Shown: positions 22,696 through 30,782 of the stretch, piece after piece
How the letters are laid out: every line of letters starts with the position of its first letter
How positions within the stretch are numbered: position 1 is the stretch's first letter
Source: Rhodoplanes sp963712435
GTDB lineage: Bacteria > Pseudomonadota > Alphaproteobacteria > Rhizobiales > Xanthobacteraceae
DNA: 64,000 nt
Reading direction: 5' to 3'
Assembly: GCA_963712435.1 (NCBI GenBank)
Contig: CAVQIB010000017.1
Location: 128,474-192,473 of the forward strand
Position numbers and translations under genes: made by a program
Notes under the pieces: generated by a model
Told to the model about the DNA's origin: nothing
What the model saw: only the letters and a program-made list of their open reading frames with translations
Databases searched by the model: none

Positions 22696-23557
22696 ATGAC
22701 GACCGCAGGGCGATCAGAATTGGTTCCCATCACCGAAGCTCTTCTCGATGACGTGTGTCGATTTCTCTGCGCCGAGATGGATGACGAGGTGCTCGCCCGG
22801 ACAGTGGAAAAGGCGCATTCAATATCTGTGGTCTGACAAGAAAGTAGACTACGGAATGGCGCTGGTCCGTCCAGAAGGGATCGTCGGCGTGCTGATCGCC
22901 GTGTATTCGGAACAGATGGTCAACGGCAACGCTGAGAAGTTCTGCAATCTGGCTCACTGGTGCGGCGCTGACCTGAGTATCGGTCGGAGAGCTTACGCCT
23001 TTTTCGGGCTTTCACGGCTCGTAAGGACCTCACCATTACCGGGTTCAGTCAGATCAGGAAGGTGGTGAAAATCGCGAGCGCTCTCGGATTTCATACGCTC
23101 GATGACTACGTATTCGTGATCCCCAAATATGAGCAGCCCCTATCGCACGCTGGACGTGCACACGATTACCGCCTATGAAGACATTTTCGAGATCGTGGAT
23201 GATCGTCATAAGAAGATCCTCGCCGACCACGGTCGGGCTATTGCCGGACGATATGTTCTTATCACCAACGGCGTTGATTGGTGCCTCTCCATCAACAGGA
23301 AGGAGATGCGGAGGCGAATTTGTTTTTCTGTACCGATCTATGTGAGCGATATTTTTCTGTTCCGCCGGTGGCTGGCGATGTTTCTTGCCGCATATCGCTC
23401 ATTGGACGGCTGTTGGCTGACGCTGTGCCAGCCGCGCTTCTTGCCGAAGCCGCCCGCTATCGCGATAAAAGTCCGAGAACCACGGCCGCACATGTTCAAA
23501 TCGAATACGGTAACTTCGGCAGGAGTTACGTGTCTTTACTCTGAACTACTGATTTAG
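22696..23557 (+). pseudogene. broken acyltransferase-like gene (GNAT-type fold suspected)
   Basis: Pieces of one protein of about 285 codons in several frames: MTTAGRSELVPITEALLDDV (22696), then WSDKKVDYGMALVRPEGIVG (about 22827-22890), LIAVYSEQMVNGNAEKFCNL, GFSQIRKVVKIASALGFHTL (23041), SPYRTLDVHTITAYEDIFEI (23130) and NGVDWCLSINRKEMRRR. Breaks lie near 22800, 22965, 23020, 23130 and 23310, so no product is made as read. The layout (EGIVGVLIAVYSE strand, then RKVVKIASALGF helix) resembles an N-acyltransferase fold, but I could not place it in a named family. The end is ambiguous (stops at 23544 and 23557). It lies between two polysaccharide genes, so a tailoring acetyltransferase is plausible. 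Confidence 0.45.
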
Positions 23558-23626
23558 CGTTGTGATTCCTGTCCAGTGCGCCTTTCGCTCGCGCGCTGGG
23601 GGAAATGGGGGCACAGGACCGATAAT

Positions 23627-23650
23627 CCCGCGTTCCCGCGTTCCCGCGTT
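23627..23650 (+). repeat. three tandem copies of CCCGCGTT
   Basis: Perfect 8-bp unit repeated three times, in a gene-free stretch about 190 bp upstream of the priming transferase. No function is evident. Confidence 0.7.
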
Positions 23651-23842
23651 CTCGATGCGGACATGGCGCCTCGCGCTTTACCGTCACGGGCCGGACGAGC
23701 CGGCGCCGCGTCACCCAGCTTGGACTGGCAAGACAGGAGGGCGCGCCGGCGTGGCGACCCAGATCGCCCAAGAGGGTCCATGCGAGGCGCATGTCGGCCG
23801 GGTCTGGGGCGTGGTCACGCATCGTCGTCTCATAAAATCATT

Positions 23843-25342
23843 ATGATATTGTTTTGTTATGGTGCATACTATATTCGCACCACGCGGACGGAACCCACCT
23901 TGTCGTCGATCTCGGAAGCACGAAGCCCGGAAATTCGCGCGTTCCCCGGGAGCGGCGCGAGAATTGGCTACGGCCAGATTTGGCCGCTTGCCGCGATGAT
24001 CGACGTTATCATTATCACACTTGCCAGCGTGTCCACCGGCGCCGGTTACCACAGCTTGATGGCCAACGAGATCGGAAGTCTCGAGACCCATGCCAGCCTC
24101 GGCCTCGTTACGGGGGTTTTTTACCTAGCCGCGGCCCATCATTTGGGTCTCTACCGGATTCAGGAGCTGTTTCGGAAGAGTCACGACTTGCGACGGACGC
24201 TTGCGAGCTGGGCGCTCGCAATTCTCTTTTTGAGCATCGTTTTGTTCGTTCTAAAAATGGGCAGCTCAGTTTCTCGCGGTTCGGTCATCTGCTTCGCCGC
24301 CCTCGGCGGCGTTTGTCTTGTCTCTTGGCGAACGCTGGCGAAGCGGCGGCTGGCGAGAGCATTGGCGATGGGCGCGATACGCGGGCGCCGTGCCGTGCTT
24401 TGTGGCGATAGTGAAGAGCTGGCCCTGTTCGGCAGGGATGACCTTTTGGCCAGGTTTGGAATTGACGAAGTCGAGCGCATTGTTCTACTGTCGACCAAGC
24501 CGGTGCAGACAAACTTCAACGCAACTGAATACGCCATGCGAGTTGCGCGTGAAAGCGGCGCAGAGGAAATAATCCTCGCACTGCCGTGGAGCAACCATGC
24601 TCAACTCGAGGTCATACGCCGTCATCTGCGCGTTTCCGCGCTTCCTGTCCGCCTGCTTCCAGACCGAGCCGTATCGGCGGTTCTGGCGCATGACGCTGCT
24701 GGCCCCGCCGAGTTGCTCTTAGTACAAATTCAAAGAGAGCCGCTCAGTTCGGCTGAACGAGCTGCGAAACGCGCTCTCGACATCGTAATTGCCTGCTGCA
24801 CCATTTTAGCGCTCGCCCCTCTAATGGCCTTGACCGCGCTCGCAGTTAAGCTTGAATCAAAGGGTCCTATCGTATTCAGGCAGCGTCGGAACGGGTTTAA
24901 CGGCAAGGAATTCACTATTTTCAAGTTTCGAACGATGATGGTCTTGGAAGACGGTCCGTCTATTGTACAGGCCAGCAGGGGCGACCGGAGAGTGACGCGG
25001 CTCGGGCGCCTGCTAAGGCAAACGAGCATTGATGAATTGCCGCAGCTTTTTAACGTGATCAAGGGGAACATGTCGATCGTCGGCCCGCGACCGCATGCCG
25101 TGGCGCACGATGACGAGTATGGTCAACTCATCGCTAATTATGCGTTCCGGCATCACGTGAAGCCTGGCATCACCGGTTGGGCGCAGGTCCATGGATACCG
25201 TGGCGCCACGCCACATATCGAGAACATGGCAAAACGTATCGAGCTCGACCTCTGGTATGTAAATCATTGGAGCCTCAATCTTGATCTTGAAATCATTCTT
25301 CGAACAATTCTTGAATTGATGCGTCGGAGAAACGCGTATTAA
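23843..25342 (+). CDS. exopolysaccharide priming polyprenyl-phosphate phosphoglycosyltransferase (ExoY/WbaP family)
   Basis: 499-aa enzyme that starts the repeat unit by transferring hexose-1-phosphate to undecaprenyl phosphate in the inner membrane. ATG 23843 is chosen because upstream codons have atypical composition. The N-terminal half has four membrane segments (for example MIDVIIITLASVSTG, LVTGVFYLAAAHHLGLY, LAILFLSIVLFVL) and a CoA-binding-like nucleotide domain (RAVLCGDSEELALFG). The C-terminal catalytic domain begins AAKRALDIVIACCTILALAP, with the re-entrant helix and then FRQRRNGFNGKEFTIFKFRT, TSIDELPQLFNVIKGNMSIV, GPRPHAVAHD and KPGITGWAQVHGYRG. The D-E dyad of the family is seen in SIDELPQ. 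It is intact and is the best marker that this is an exopolysaccharide locus. Confidence 0.95.
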   Translation: MILFCYGAYYIRTTRTEPTLSSISEARSPEIRAFPGSGARIGYGQIWPLAAMIDVIIITLASVSTGAGYHSLMANEIGSLETHASLGLVTGVFYLAAAHHLGLYRIQELFRKSHDLRRTLASWALAILFLSIVLFVLKMGSSVSRGSVICFAALGGVCLVSWRTLAKRRLARALAMGAIRGRRAVLCGDSEELALFGRDDLLARFGIDEVERIVLLSTKPVQTNFNATEYAMRVARESGAEEIILALPWSNHAQLEVIRRHLRVSALPVRLLPDRAVSAVLAHDAAGPAELLLVQIQREPLSSAERAAKRALDIVIACCTILALAPLMALTALAVKLESKGPIVFRQRRNGFNGKEFTIFKFRTMMVLEDGPSIVQASRGDRRVTRLGRLLRQTSIDELPQLFNVIKGNMSIVGPRPHAVAHDDEYGQLIANYAFRHHVKPGITGWAQVHGYRGATPHIENMAKRIELDLWYVNHWSLNLDLEIILRTILELMRRRNAY

Positions 25343-25404
25343 AGCCACGACATAGACCAAAGCTCCAATCAGATCATACGACAATTTTTATATACGGCGA
25401 ATTT

Positions 25405-25411
25405 ATACGAT
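25405..25411 (-). promoter_or_regulatory. ATCGTAT word (complement) before the OrfA-like gene
   Basis: ATACGAT in a very AT-rich 233-bp gap between the priming transferase and the 123-aa HTH/zipper gene. It is the weakest member of the ATCGTA(C/T) series. Confidence 0.2.
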
Positions 25412-25575
25412 TCGACTATTGCTCTACGAATTTTGCTCGCAAAATTTATGACTAATGGCTGTGACTTTACCCTACCATTCTGCTTTAGAGTACAAGAACA
25501 AATCTTGCTCCACCCGTGCGACTTGAATATCCGGAGGGTTCGATCATATAAATAGCATCCCGAATTATTGGAGCC

Positions 25576-25947
25576 ATGACGAAGATGGTCGGTAAACGAC
25601 ATCCGCCGGAAGAAATCACGGCCAAGCTCGAACAGGCCGATGAGATGGCGGCGAAGGGAAAGAAACACCGAGAAATAACGCGCGCGTTGGGCGTCAGTTT
25701 GATGACTTATCATCGCTGGCGCAAATTGCGGAACGAGCAGTTGTCCGGCGCTGTCGCCGCGCCAGCGGTTGCAGCGGCCGTTGCGCCGAACAGGAGAGAC
25801 GAGGAACTGGCCAGGAGCCGCCTTGAGGAGATGCAACTGGAGAACACCCGCCTTCGCCGGCTGGTGACGGACCTGCTCCTGGAGAAACTCAAGCTTGAGG
25901 AAGAGCTTCGCGAACGTCAGAACGCTCGTTATCAGCTCAACCGCTGA
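25576..25947 (+). CDS. stand-alone HTH/leucine-zipper protein resembling an IS3 OrfA
   Basis: 123 aa. Residues 10-55 (PPEEITAKLEQADEMAAKGK, HREITRALGVSLMTYHRWRK) match the helix-turn-helix of IS3-type OrfA proteins. Residues 75-118 (EELARSRLEEMQLENTRLRR and onward to LEEELRERQ) form a long leucine-zipper coiled coil. Unlike the OrfA copies elsewhere in the window it has no orfB, no slippery A-run, no IS inverted repeats, and a closed C-terminus (QNARYQLNR). An Ala/Val/Pro linker joins the two parts. This suggests a domesticated DNA-binding protein that may regulate the surrounding locus. The alternative is an orphan IS remnant. Intact. Confidence 0.6.
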   Translation: MTKMVGKRHPPEEITAKLEQADEMAAKGKKHREITRALGVSLMTYHRWRKLRNEQLSGAVAAPAVAAAVAPNRRDEELARSRLEEMQLENTRLRRLVTDLLLEKLKLEEELRERQNARYQLNR

Positions 25948-26403
25948 CGCCCCAATGTTCCAATCATCGCCATTTGCGAACACAGGGCCGCCGGCCGCGG
26001 GCGGTTTTCTGGATTCGGTGTGATTGCCTGCATCCCTGCTTCCGCGGCGATTTTTGTCGACAGTCAAATGACCGACCCGGCATCCACCCTTCATGCGCTG
26101 GCCGCAAACACATAGAGCGGGCTTCACGACGCCCGAAAGCGGCCGCCGCGGCTTCGCACGTGTCGGCCGATCCAGGATAAAACTGCTCCGGGCGCGCTCA
26201 CGCCGGGCGGGGCCGGCCGAAGGGACAGTAGGCGCCCATACGCGGTCAGCGCCTGCGGCGGCAGTCATCTTACACGAAAATGTACTTCAACGGCTGTACC
26301 ATTGCTGCTCTGCTACCGAACCATCGAGCCGATGGTCCCACAAGCGTTGTGTTGCTCGTGATGTTGCTAAGCGGTGAGTTCCTAATCTTGGTTGGAGCCG
26401 CCG
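25948..26403. other. intergenic, no supported gene
   Basis: 456 bp between the HTH/zipper gene and the second GT4 gene. Open frames on both strands have no ribosome sites or recognisable domains. The last 130 bp is lower in GC and probably holds the promoter of the next gene. Confidence 0.4.
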
Positions 26404-27579
26404 ATGAGACTGCTTCTCATACATAACACATATCGCGAGGCCGGCGGAGAAGATATCGTGGTCGACCAGGAGCTCGATCTGCTCGTGCGCCGCGGACACG
26501 ATGTTCTTCCAGTCATCTTCCACAATAGTGCAATAAGGTCGGCGCTTGATCGAGCGTCAGTCACACTGCGCGTAGGAACGAACTCGGCATCGGCGGAACG
26601 TCTGGCCACCGTGGTTTCCGCGTTCCGACCCGACATTGCGCATGTGCATAATTTCTTCCCGCTCGTATCGCCTGGCGCATTAGATATCGTTGCCCGGAGC
26701 GGCGTTCCCATCGTCCAAACGCTGCATAATTTCCGCGTCGTCTGCCCGGGCGCGCTCCTGTTGCGAGAGGGACGACCTTGCGAGGACTGCGTGGGCGCCA
26801 GCCGATGGCCGGCCGTTCGCGCGAGGTGCTATCGAGGCTCGGCGGTGGGGTCGGCCGCCGTCGCCTATATGGGCCGCGCGTTCCGCTCCGTGGCCGATCG
26901 TCACCCGCAACTCATCACGCTTGTCGCTTTGACGCAGTTCGCGAGATCGCGGTTTCTAGCGGACGGTTTCAACGAGAGGCAAGTCATTGTGCGCCCGAAC
27001 TTCGCATCCGACATTGGCCCCGGATCGGCGTCCCGCGACGGGCGCCTACTCTATGTAGGAAGGCTGAGCGCGGAAAAAGGCGTGGACACAATCGTGAAAG
27101 CGGCGGCGGAGATCAAAGCTCTCATCGAGGTTGTCGGCGACGGCCCGGAGTTTGCGCGGCTCCGCGAGCTCGCCCCGCAAAACGTCATTTTCAGCGGACG
27201 CGTGAGCCGCGAAGAGGTGGCGACCAAACTGCGGAGCGCGAGCGCCATTCTCGCGCCCTCGCGTTGCTACGAGGGCTTTCCCATGATTGTCGCCGAGGCG
27301 ATGGCCTGCGGAACACCTATTATTGCGTCCGATATAGGATCGTTGGCCGAAGTCGTGGAGGACCGGAAGTCGGGTCGGCTGGCGCCCATGGATGACGTAG
27401 AGGCCTGGGCGACTATCGTCAACGACGCCATAGACGACCCCGCGCAACTGATGCAATGGGGGCAATACGCGCGTTTCACCTACGACAAGCTGTATAATGA
27501 AGATAACGGATATCGCAACCTGATGAAGGTATACGATCATGCGCTCAAGAAGAAGCGCATGCTGGATGGTTCACGTTGA
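26404..27579 (+). CDS. GT4 family glycosyltransferase
   Basis: 391-aa cytoplasmic GT-B retaining transferase, intact. ATG 26404 (MRLLLIHNTYREAGGEDIVV) is preceded by GGAG; the open frame reaches a TTG at 26392. The N-domain starts with the glycine-rich AGGEDIVVDQEL loop and includes RPDIAHVHNFFPLVSPGAL and TLHNFRVVCPGALLLREGRP with a CEDCV pair often seen in this group. The C-domain shows LLYVGRLSAEKGVDTIVKAA, IEVVGDGPEFARLRELA and the donor-binding APSRCYEGFPMIVAEAMACG (E...E motif). It probably adds one sugar of the exopolysaccharide repeat. The gene runs to within 290 bp of the truncated flippase on the other strand. Confidence 0.93.
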   Translation: MRLLLIHNTYREAGGEDIVVDQELDLLVRRGHDVLPVIFHNSAIRSALDRASVTLRVGTNSASAERLATVVSAFRPDIAHVHNFFPLVSPGALDIVARSGVPIVQTLHNFRVVCPGALLLREGRPCEDCVGASRWPAVRARCYRGSAVGSAAVAYMGRAFRSVADRHPQLITLVALTQFARSRFLADGFNERQVIVRPNFASDIGPGSASRDGRLLYVGRLSAEKGVDTIVKAAAEIKALIEVVGDGPEFARLRELAPQNVIFSGRVSREEVATKLRSASAILAPSRCYEGFPMIVAEAMACGTPIIASDIGSLAEVVEDRKSGRLAPMDDVEAWATIVNDAIDDPAQLMQWGQYARFTYDKLYNEDNGYRNLMKVYDHALKKKRMLDGSR

Positions 27580-27868
27580 CCAAGCGCGAGCGCCACCGCA
27601 CCAGCTGAGAAACGGCGCGGATTGTTCGATTGCGGTTCCTCGAAGAGACGATCGTTCGTCAGCTCGCCGGTCGGGTCGCAGGTCGCTCCTGGGCTGTCCG
27701 GCTCCGCTCGCGCCACCAGCCCGCCGCGCACCGCAGCCTTTCGTCGGGCCGATCGGGAATTCACTGCGAACGGGCGACAATGGGTCTCGGTTCTGCAGCG
27801 CGCACTTCTGTTGTGCTGCGCGCGGGACACGCGTTCTCACAGAGACGTCATGCGTCAGAGCCACAACG

Positions 27869-28305
27869 CTAGCGCACCGCTTCTCCGCTAGCGAGGTCCG
27901 GTCGACAGCCGGCCGGTACCCTGTCGAACTCCTGGCCGAAGTGCCGACGGAACATTGTCCAAGCCCCTACGGCCAAGACCAATGCGCCAACTCCCATACC
28001 GACCGGCGCCCAAAGGAAAGAATAGGAAATAGCCACAACCGTCACTAAGCATTGGGCGGCCCCGGCAATCATCGACATCCCCATCCACGACCCTTGCTTT
28101 CCCGCGCAGAAGGCCAGAAGCTCAAACACGTAGTTGACAGCGCCGACGACAGCGCACGCTCCCGATATGATGAGTACCGTCCGAAGCGTGTCCGCCGGCA
28201 CCTTGTATATCCCCGCCAGCACCGGCGACGCCGCCACGACAATGGCGACGACAAACACGGTCATCGCAGCATTCTGCATAACCTCCTTGTATATCGTTTT
28301 CCGCA
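27869..28305 (-). pseudogene. C-terminal part of a Wzx-type polysaccharide flippase, cut by IS21
   Basis: About 140 codons with four hydrophobic helices (MTVFVVAIVVAASPVLAGIY, TVLIISGACAVVGAVNYVFE, MIAGAAQCLVTVVAISYSFL, APVGMGVGALVLAVGAWTMF). Spacing and polar breaks are those of the MATE-like/Wzx lipid-linked oligosaccharide flippases. The N-terminal two thirds is missing: at 28305/28306 the frame runs directly into an IS21 istA fragment. The flippase of this locus is therefore broken here, unless the remainder lies elsewhere and another copy exists. Family assignment is by membrane topology and context. Confidence 0.6.
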
Positions 28306-29051
28306 CAGTCGGCCAAGGCGACGAAGCTCTCGCCGCCCAGCACGACATGAGCGTGCTCGAAGCCGGAATAGGCGAGCCGGAAGTGATAGAGCCGGTGATC
28401 AAGCGGCGCGCCCGCGACGGTGACGTCGAACTCACCCATATCGGTGAAGTCGGACAATCCGACCCGGCCGGGCTCATGTGTCTGGCGGAAGATAATCTCC
28501 TGCTCGTCCCCGTGGACCGCGCGCCAGGCCTGAATTCGCCGCTCCAGAGTGCGACGAATCCCGGCTCCGAGATCGGGATGGCGCCGGAGCATCTCCTCGA
28601 AGATCGCGACGGGTCGCAGGCCGGGCGTCACCTTCAACATCGGTACGACCTCAGCAGCGAAAATGTCGGCAAGGGGGTCCGGACGACGGCGTCCGCGCAC
28701 CCCCTTCTTCTGCGAGGGCAACCGAGGATCGCTCTCGATGCGATAGGCCGTGGACGGGCTGAACGACGCCTTCGCCGCCGCCACCGGCGGCGTATCGGTC
28801 TGACGGAACTTCATGTAGAGCCTCATCTGGTGATCGGTGACGTGGCGGCCGGGCAACGGGTGATTCCTCTTCCAAGAAGAACCATCCATCACCGGCCGGC
28901 CGTGATCGCCAGATGGCGCGGTCCCCGCAGGGGATTGCGCCGTCGCCGGGCTTGCTCCTTCGGTCGGGCTACGCCCTCCCTCCGTCACAAGCCCGGCGAA
29001 ATCCTCTCATCCTGTTTGACGCTCCACTCCCACCTTGATTGTCGCGCCGCA
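28306..29051 (-). mobile_element. IS21-type element copy A, left end and istA N-terminus only
   Basis: Begins at terminal TGCGGCGCGACAATC (complement of 29041-29051). The istA start MKFRQTDTPPVAAAKASFSP lies near 28816; the frame runs through DPLADIFAAEVVPMLK, LRRHPDLGAGIRRTLERRI and RVGLSDFTDMGEFDV to HVVLGGESFVALAD, then breaks off at 28306 in the flippase gene. It is a diverged sister of copy B at 52.9 kb (I judge about 85% in protein). The left end is inserted in an IS110 gene with target word CGGTCAC at 29052-29058. Confidence 0.85.
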
Positions 29052-29644
29052 GTGACCGCCTTTGCCTTCCCGATTCGTGCAGCGAGCCGCCTGTAGAAGG
29101 CACCCAACGCTGTGTCGGTGCGTCCGACCGATATGGCGGCGAGCCGAAGGAGCGATGCGGCTCGGTTCCCCGAACGGCGCGTGCGTGACGACAGAACTCT
29201 GCCGCCGGAGATTTTGTTGTGCGGCGCCAGACACAACCAGGATGTGAAGTGCTTCGCGCTCGGCCAAGCGGACAGGTCGTCGCCGCACTCGGCGATCAGC
29301 TTGAGCGTGAGATAAGGACCGAGGCCATTGACCCGGGTGACATCTTTGCCGAGCAGTTTGAACAACGCCGCTCGGACATCAAAATCCAGCGCGTTTGCCG
29401 TGCTCGGCATGCGTCGGCCGGGCGGCGGGACTGGGCTGGTGCAGCGATCCCGCTCGAGGCTGAGTTCCTTCAGCACAGTTTCTATCCGGGCGTCGCAGGC
29501 CAATACCTTCTCTTGGTATGAGTCGTATAGGGCGAGCGCCTGCTCGAGCGCAAACAGGTGTTCGGCGCGGTAATTGCCGCCGAGCGCCTTCTCGATCGTC
29601 TCGACACCGGCATGACACCGCGAATTGCGCAGGGCCGCCAACAC
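29052..29644 (-). pseudogene. IS110 transposase fragment, first half separated from its C-terminus at 55.5 kb
   Basis: Frame from about 29644 reading LFALEQALALYDSYQEKVLA, then FDVRAALFKLLGKDVTRVNG (helix-hairpin region), LGPYLTLKLIAECGD, SWLCLAPHNKISGGRVLSSR and ALGAFYRRLAARIGKAKAVT. These are the IS110 transposase_20 domain features. It stops where IS21 copy A begins, after KAVT. The missing end (TVTATARKIAVLFYNALRCG) is present at 55549-55748 on the opposite strand. The 5' part is also lost, cut by an IS256 end. Confidence 0.88.
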
Positions 29645-29771
29645 AGCGGGATCACGTTCGCCGGCCAGGATCGCGAGCTATGCGTGATTCTGGGTGACGA
29701 CGGCTGAATGAAGGCGGCGTATCGAGGCGGGTGTCGAGCCTGCCAGAACCTCCCGAAAGGAGCGATACGCC

Positions 29772-29941
29772 ATGTCGAGAGATAGCACTGTCATCCCGTT
29801 CCGTCAGCCTGACGCCATCGATGATCCGCTGACCCAGCTTGCCCGAGAGGGCGCGCGCCGCATGCTGGCGCAAGCGCTGATCGCAGAAGCCGACGCCTTC
29901 GTCGCCCAATGGAAGGACTTGAAATTGCCGGATGGCCGCCT
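29772..29941 (+). pseudogene. IS256-family transposase N-terminal fragment
   Basis: MSRDSTVIPFRQPDAIDDPL and ARRMLAQALIAEADAFVAQW match the start of Mutator/IS256 transposases. It is cut after LKLPDGR at about 29941, where IS66 sequence begins. The preceding 100 bp is the IS256 left end. Confidence 0.75.
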
Positions 29942-29944
29942 ATC

Positions 29945-30456
29945 CGCGACGGCGTGTGTCCTCTGACCGCGACGCAACTGGCCATGCTGGTCGCCGGGCT
30001 CGACTGGACACGGGTCGGCACAAATGCCGTGAAGAGACCCACGCGAGCGGCGTAAGCGTGTTGATTCGACTGGCGATTTCGGCATGTTCCGAGGTATCTT
30101 TGGTCATGTCGCTTCGCCCCTCCGATTTGCCGTCCGACCCCGACCGGCTCGCCGCTCTGGCGTTGACGCTCGCGGCCGAGAACGAGCGGCTGCGGGCCTG
30201 GGTGGACAGCCTGAAGGCGATGGTGTTCGGGCCGCGTTCCGAACGGCGGCCACCAATCGCTGTCGGCCAGGGGCACGTCTCGATCTCGGCGACGTCGAGC
30301 CCCACGTTGCTCCATCAGTTGCGGCGAACGACGATCGGCCGGCGCCTGAGCGGGCGCCCGGACGACCACGCAAGCCCGCGACCCGCAACATCGGCGCACT
30401 GCCGAGGCATCTGCCCCGCTGCGAGATGGTGATCGAGCCGGAGAGCACGGTGTGCC
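29945..30456 (+). pseudogene. IS66 element X: tnpB end and tnpC start, interrupted at 30457
   Basis: TnpB C-terminus (TATQLAMLVAGLDWTRVG ... stop 30055) followed by tnpC from ATG 30106: MSLRPSDLPSDPDRLAALAL, AENERLRAWVDSLKAMVFG, then in another frame LDLGDVEPHVAPSVAAND and RHLPRCEMVIEPESTVC, the IS66 zinc-finger lead. It is interrupted at 30457 by the end of a second IS66. Confidence 0.7.
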
Positions 30457-30739
30457 GTAACCATCCGCTCAAGACCGCGGGGGTGGCTGGCCGCTTTTGT
30501 ACTCTGGGAGCATCTCCTGCAGGTATTCCATTCCGGCGGGCGTGAAGGCGACGGTCTGGCGGTCATCGGTGTCGTAGATCCAGAGGCAGCCGTCCTCCGG
30601 CTCCATGTCCGAGACGATCTCCCACAACAGCGTCTCGTCCTCGCCGAGGATTTCGGCGGCACGGCTGATGGTGACGGCGTGGGCTGGGGCCGCCACGGTC
30701 AGGCGGCGCGGGCGATTGGGACGAGGCGACGCCAATTCC
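30457..30739 (-). mobile_element. IS66 element Y, right-end fragment with 88-aa accessory ORF
   Basis: Starts with terminal GTAACCATCCGCTCAAGACC, the same end as the copy at 55867. It contains an 88-codon frame (30469-30735, TTG start overlapping the lost tnpC end) with HAVTISRAAEILGEDETLLW, VSDMEPEDGCLWIYDTDD and VAFTPAGMEYLQEMLPEYKS. This small IS66-associated protein of unknown function is found with tnpC in other IS66 elements. It differs from the 55.9-kb copy by two residues (N/S, Y/C). The element is cut at 30739. Confidence 0.75.
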
Positions 30740-30782
30740 TGTCAAACGGCATTGAATGGGGACCCCTGATCGGCGTCCAAAA
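30740..30782 (+). mobile_element. isolated terminal fragment of the second IS21 type
   Basis: 43 bp beginning TGTCAAACGGCATTGA, identical over 16 bases to the left end of the IS21 at 50468. It is sandwiched between the IS66 fragment and the ISL3 end. Confidence 0.6.

Noticed and set aside
23627..23650. Triple 8-bp repeat considered as part of a CRISPR array
   Set aside because: Unit too short, no spacers, no cas genes.
30084..30430. Overlapping open frames upstream of 30.4 kb considered as novel genes
   Set aside because: They are IS66 TnpC N-terminal sequence in shifted frames.
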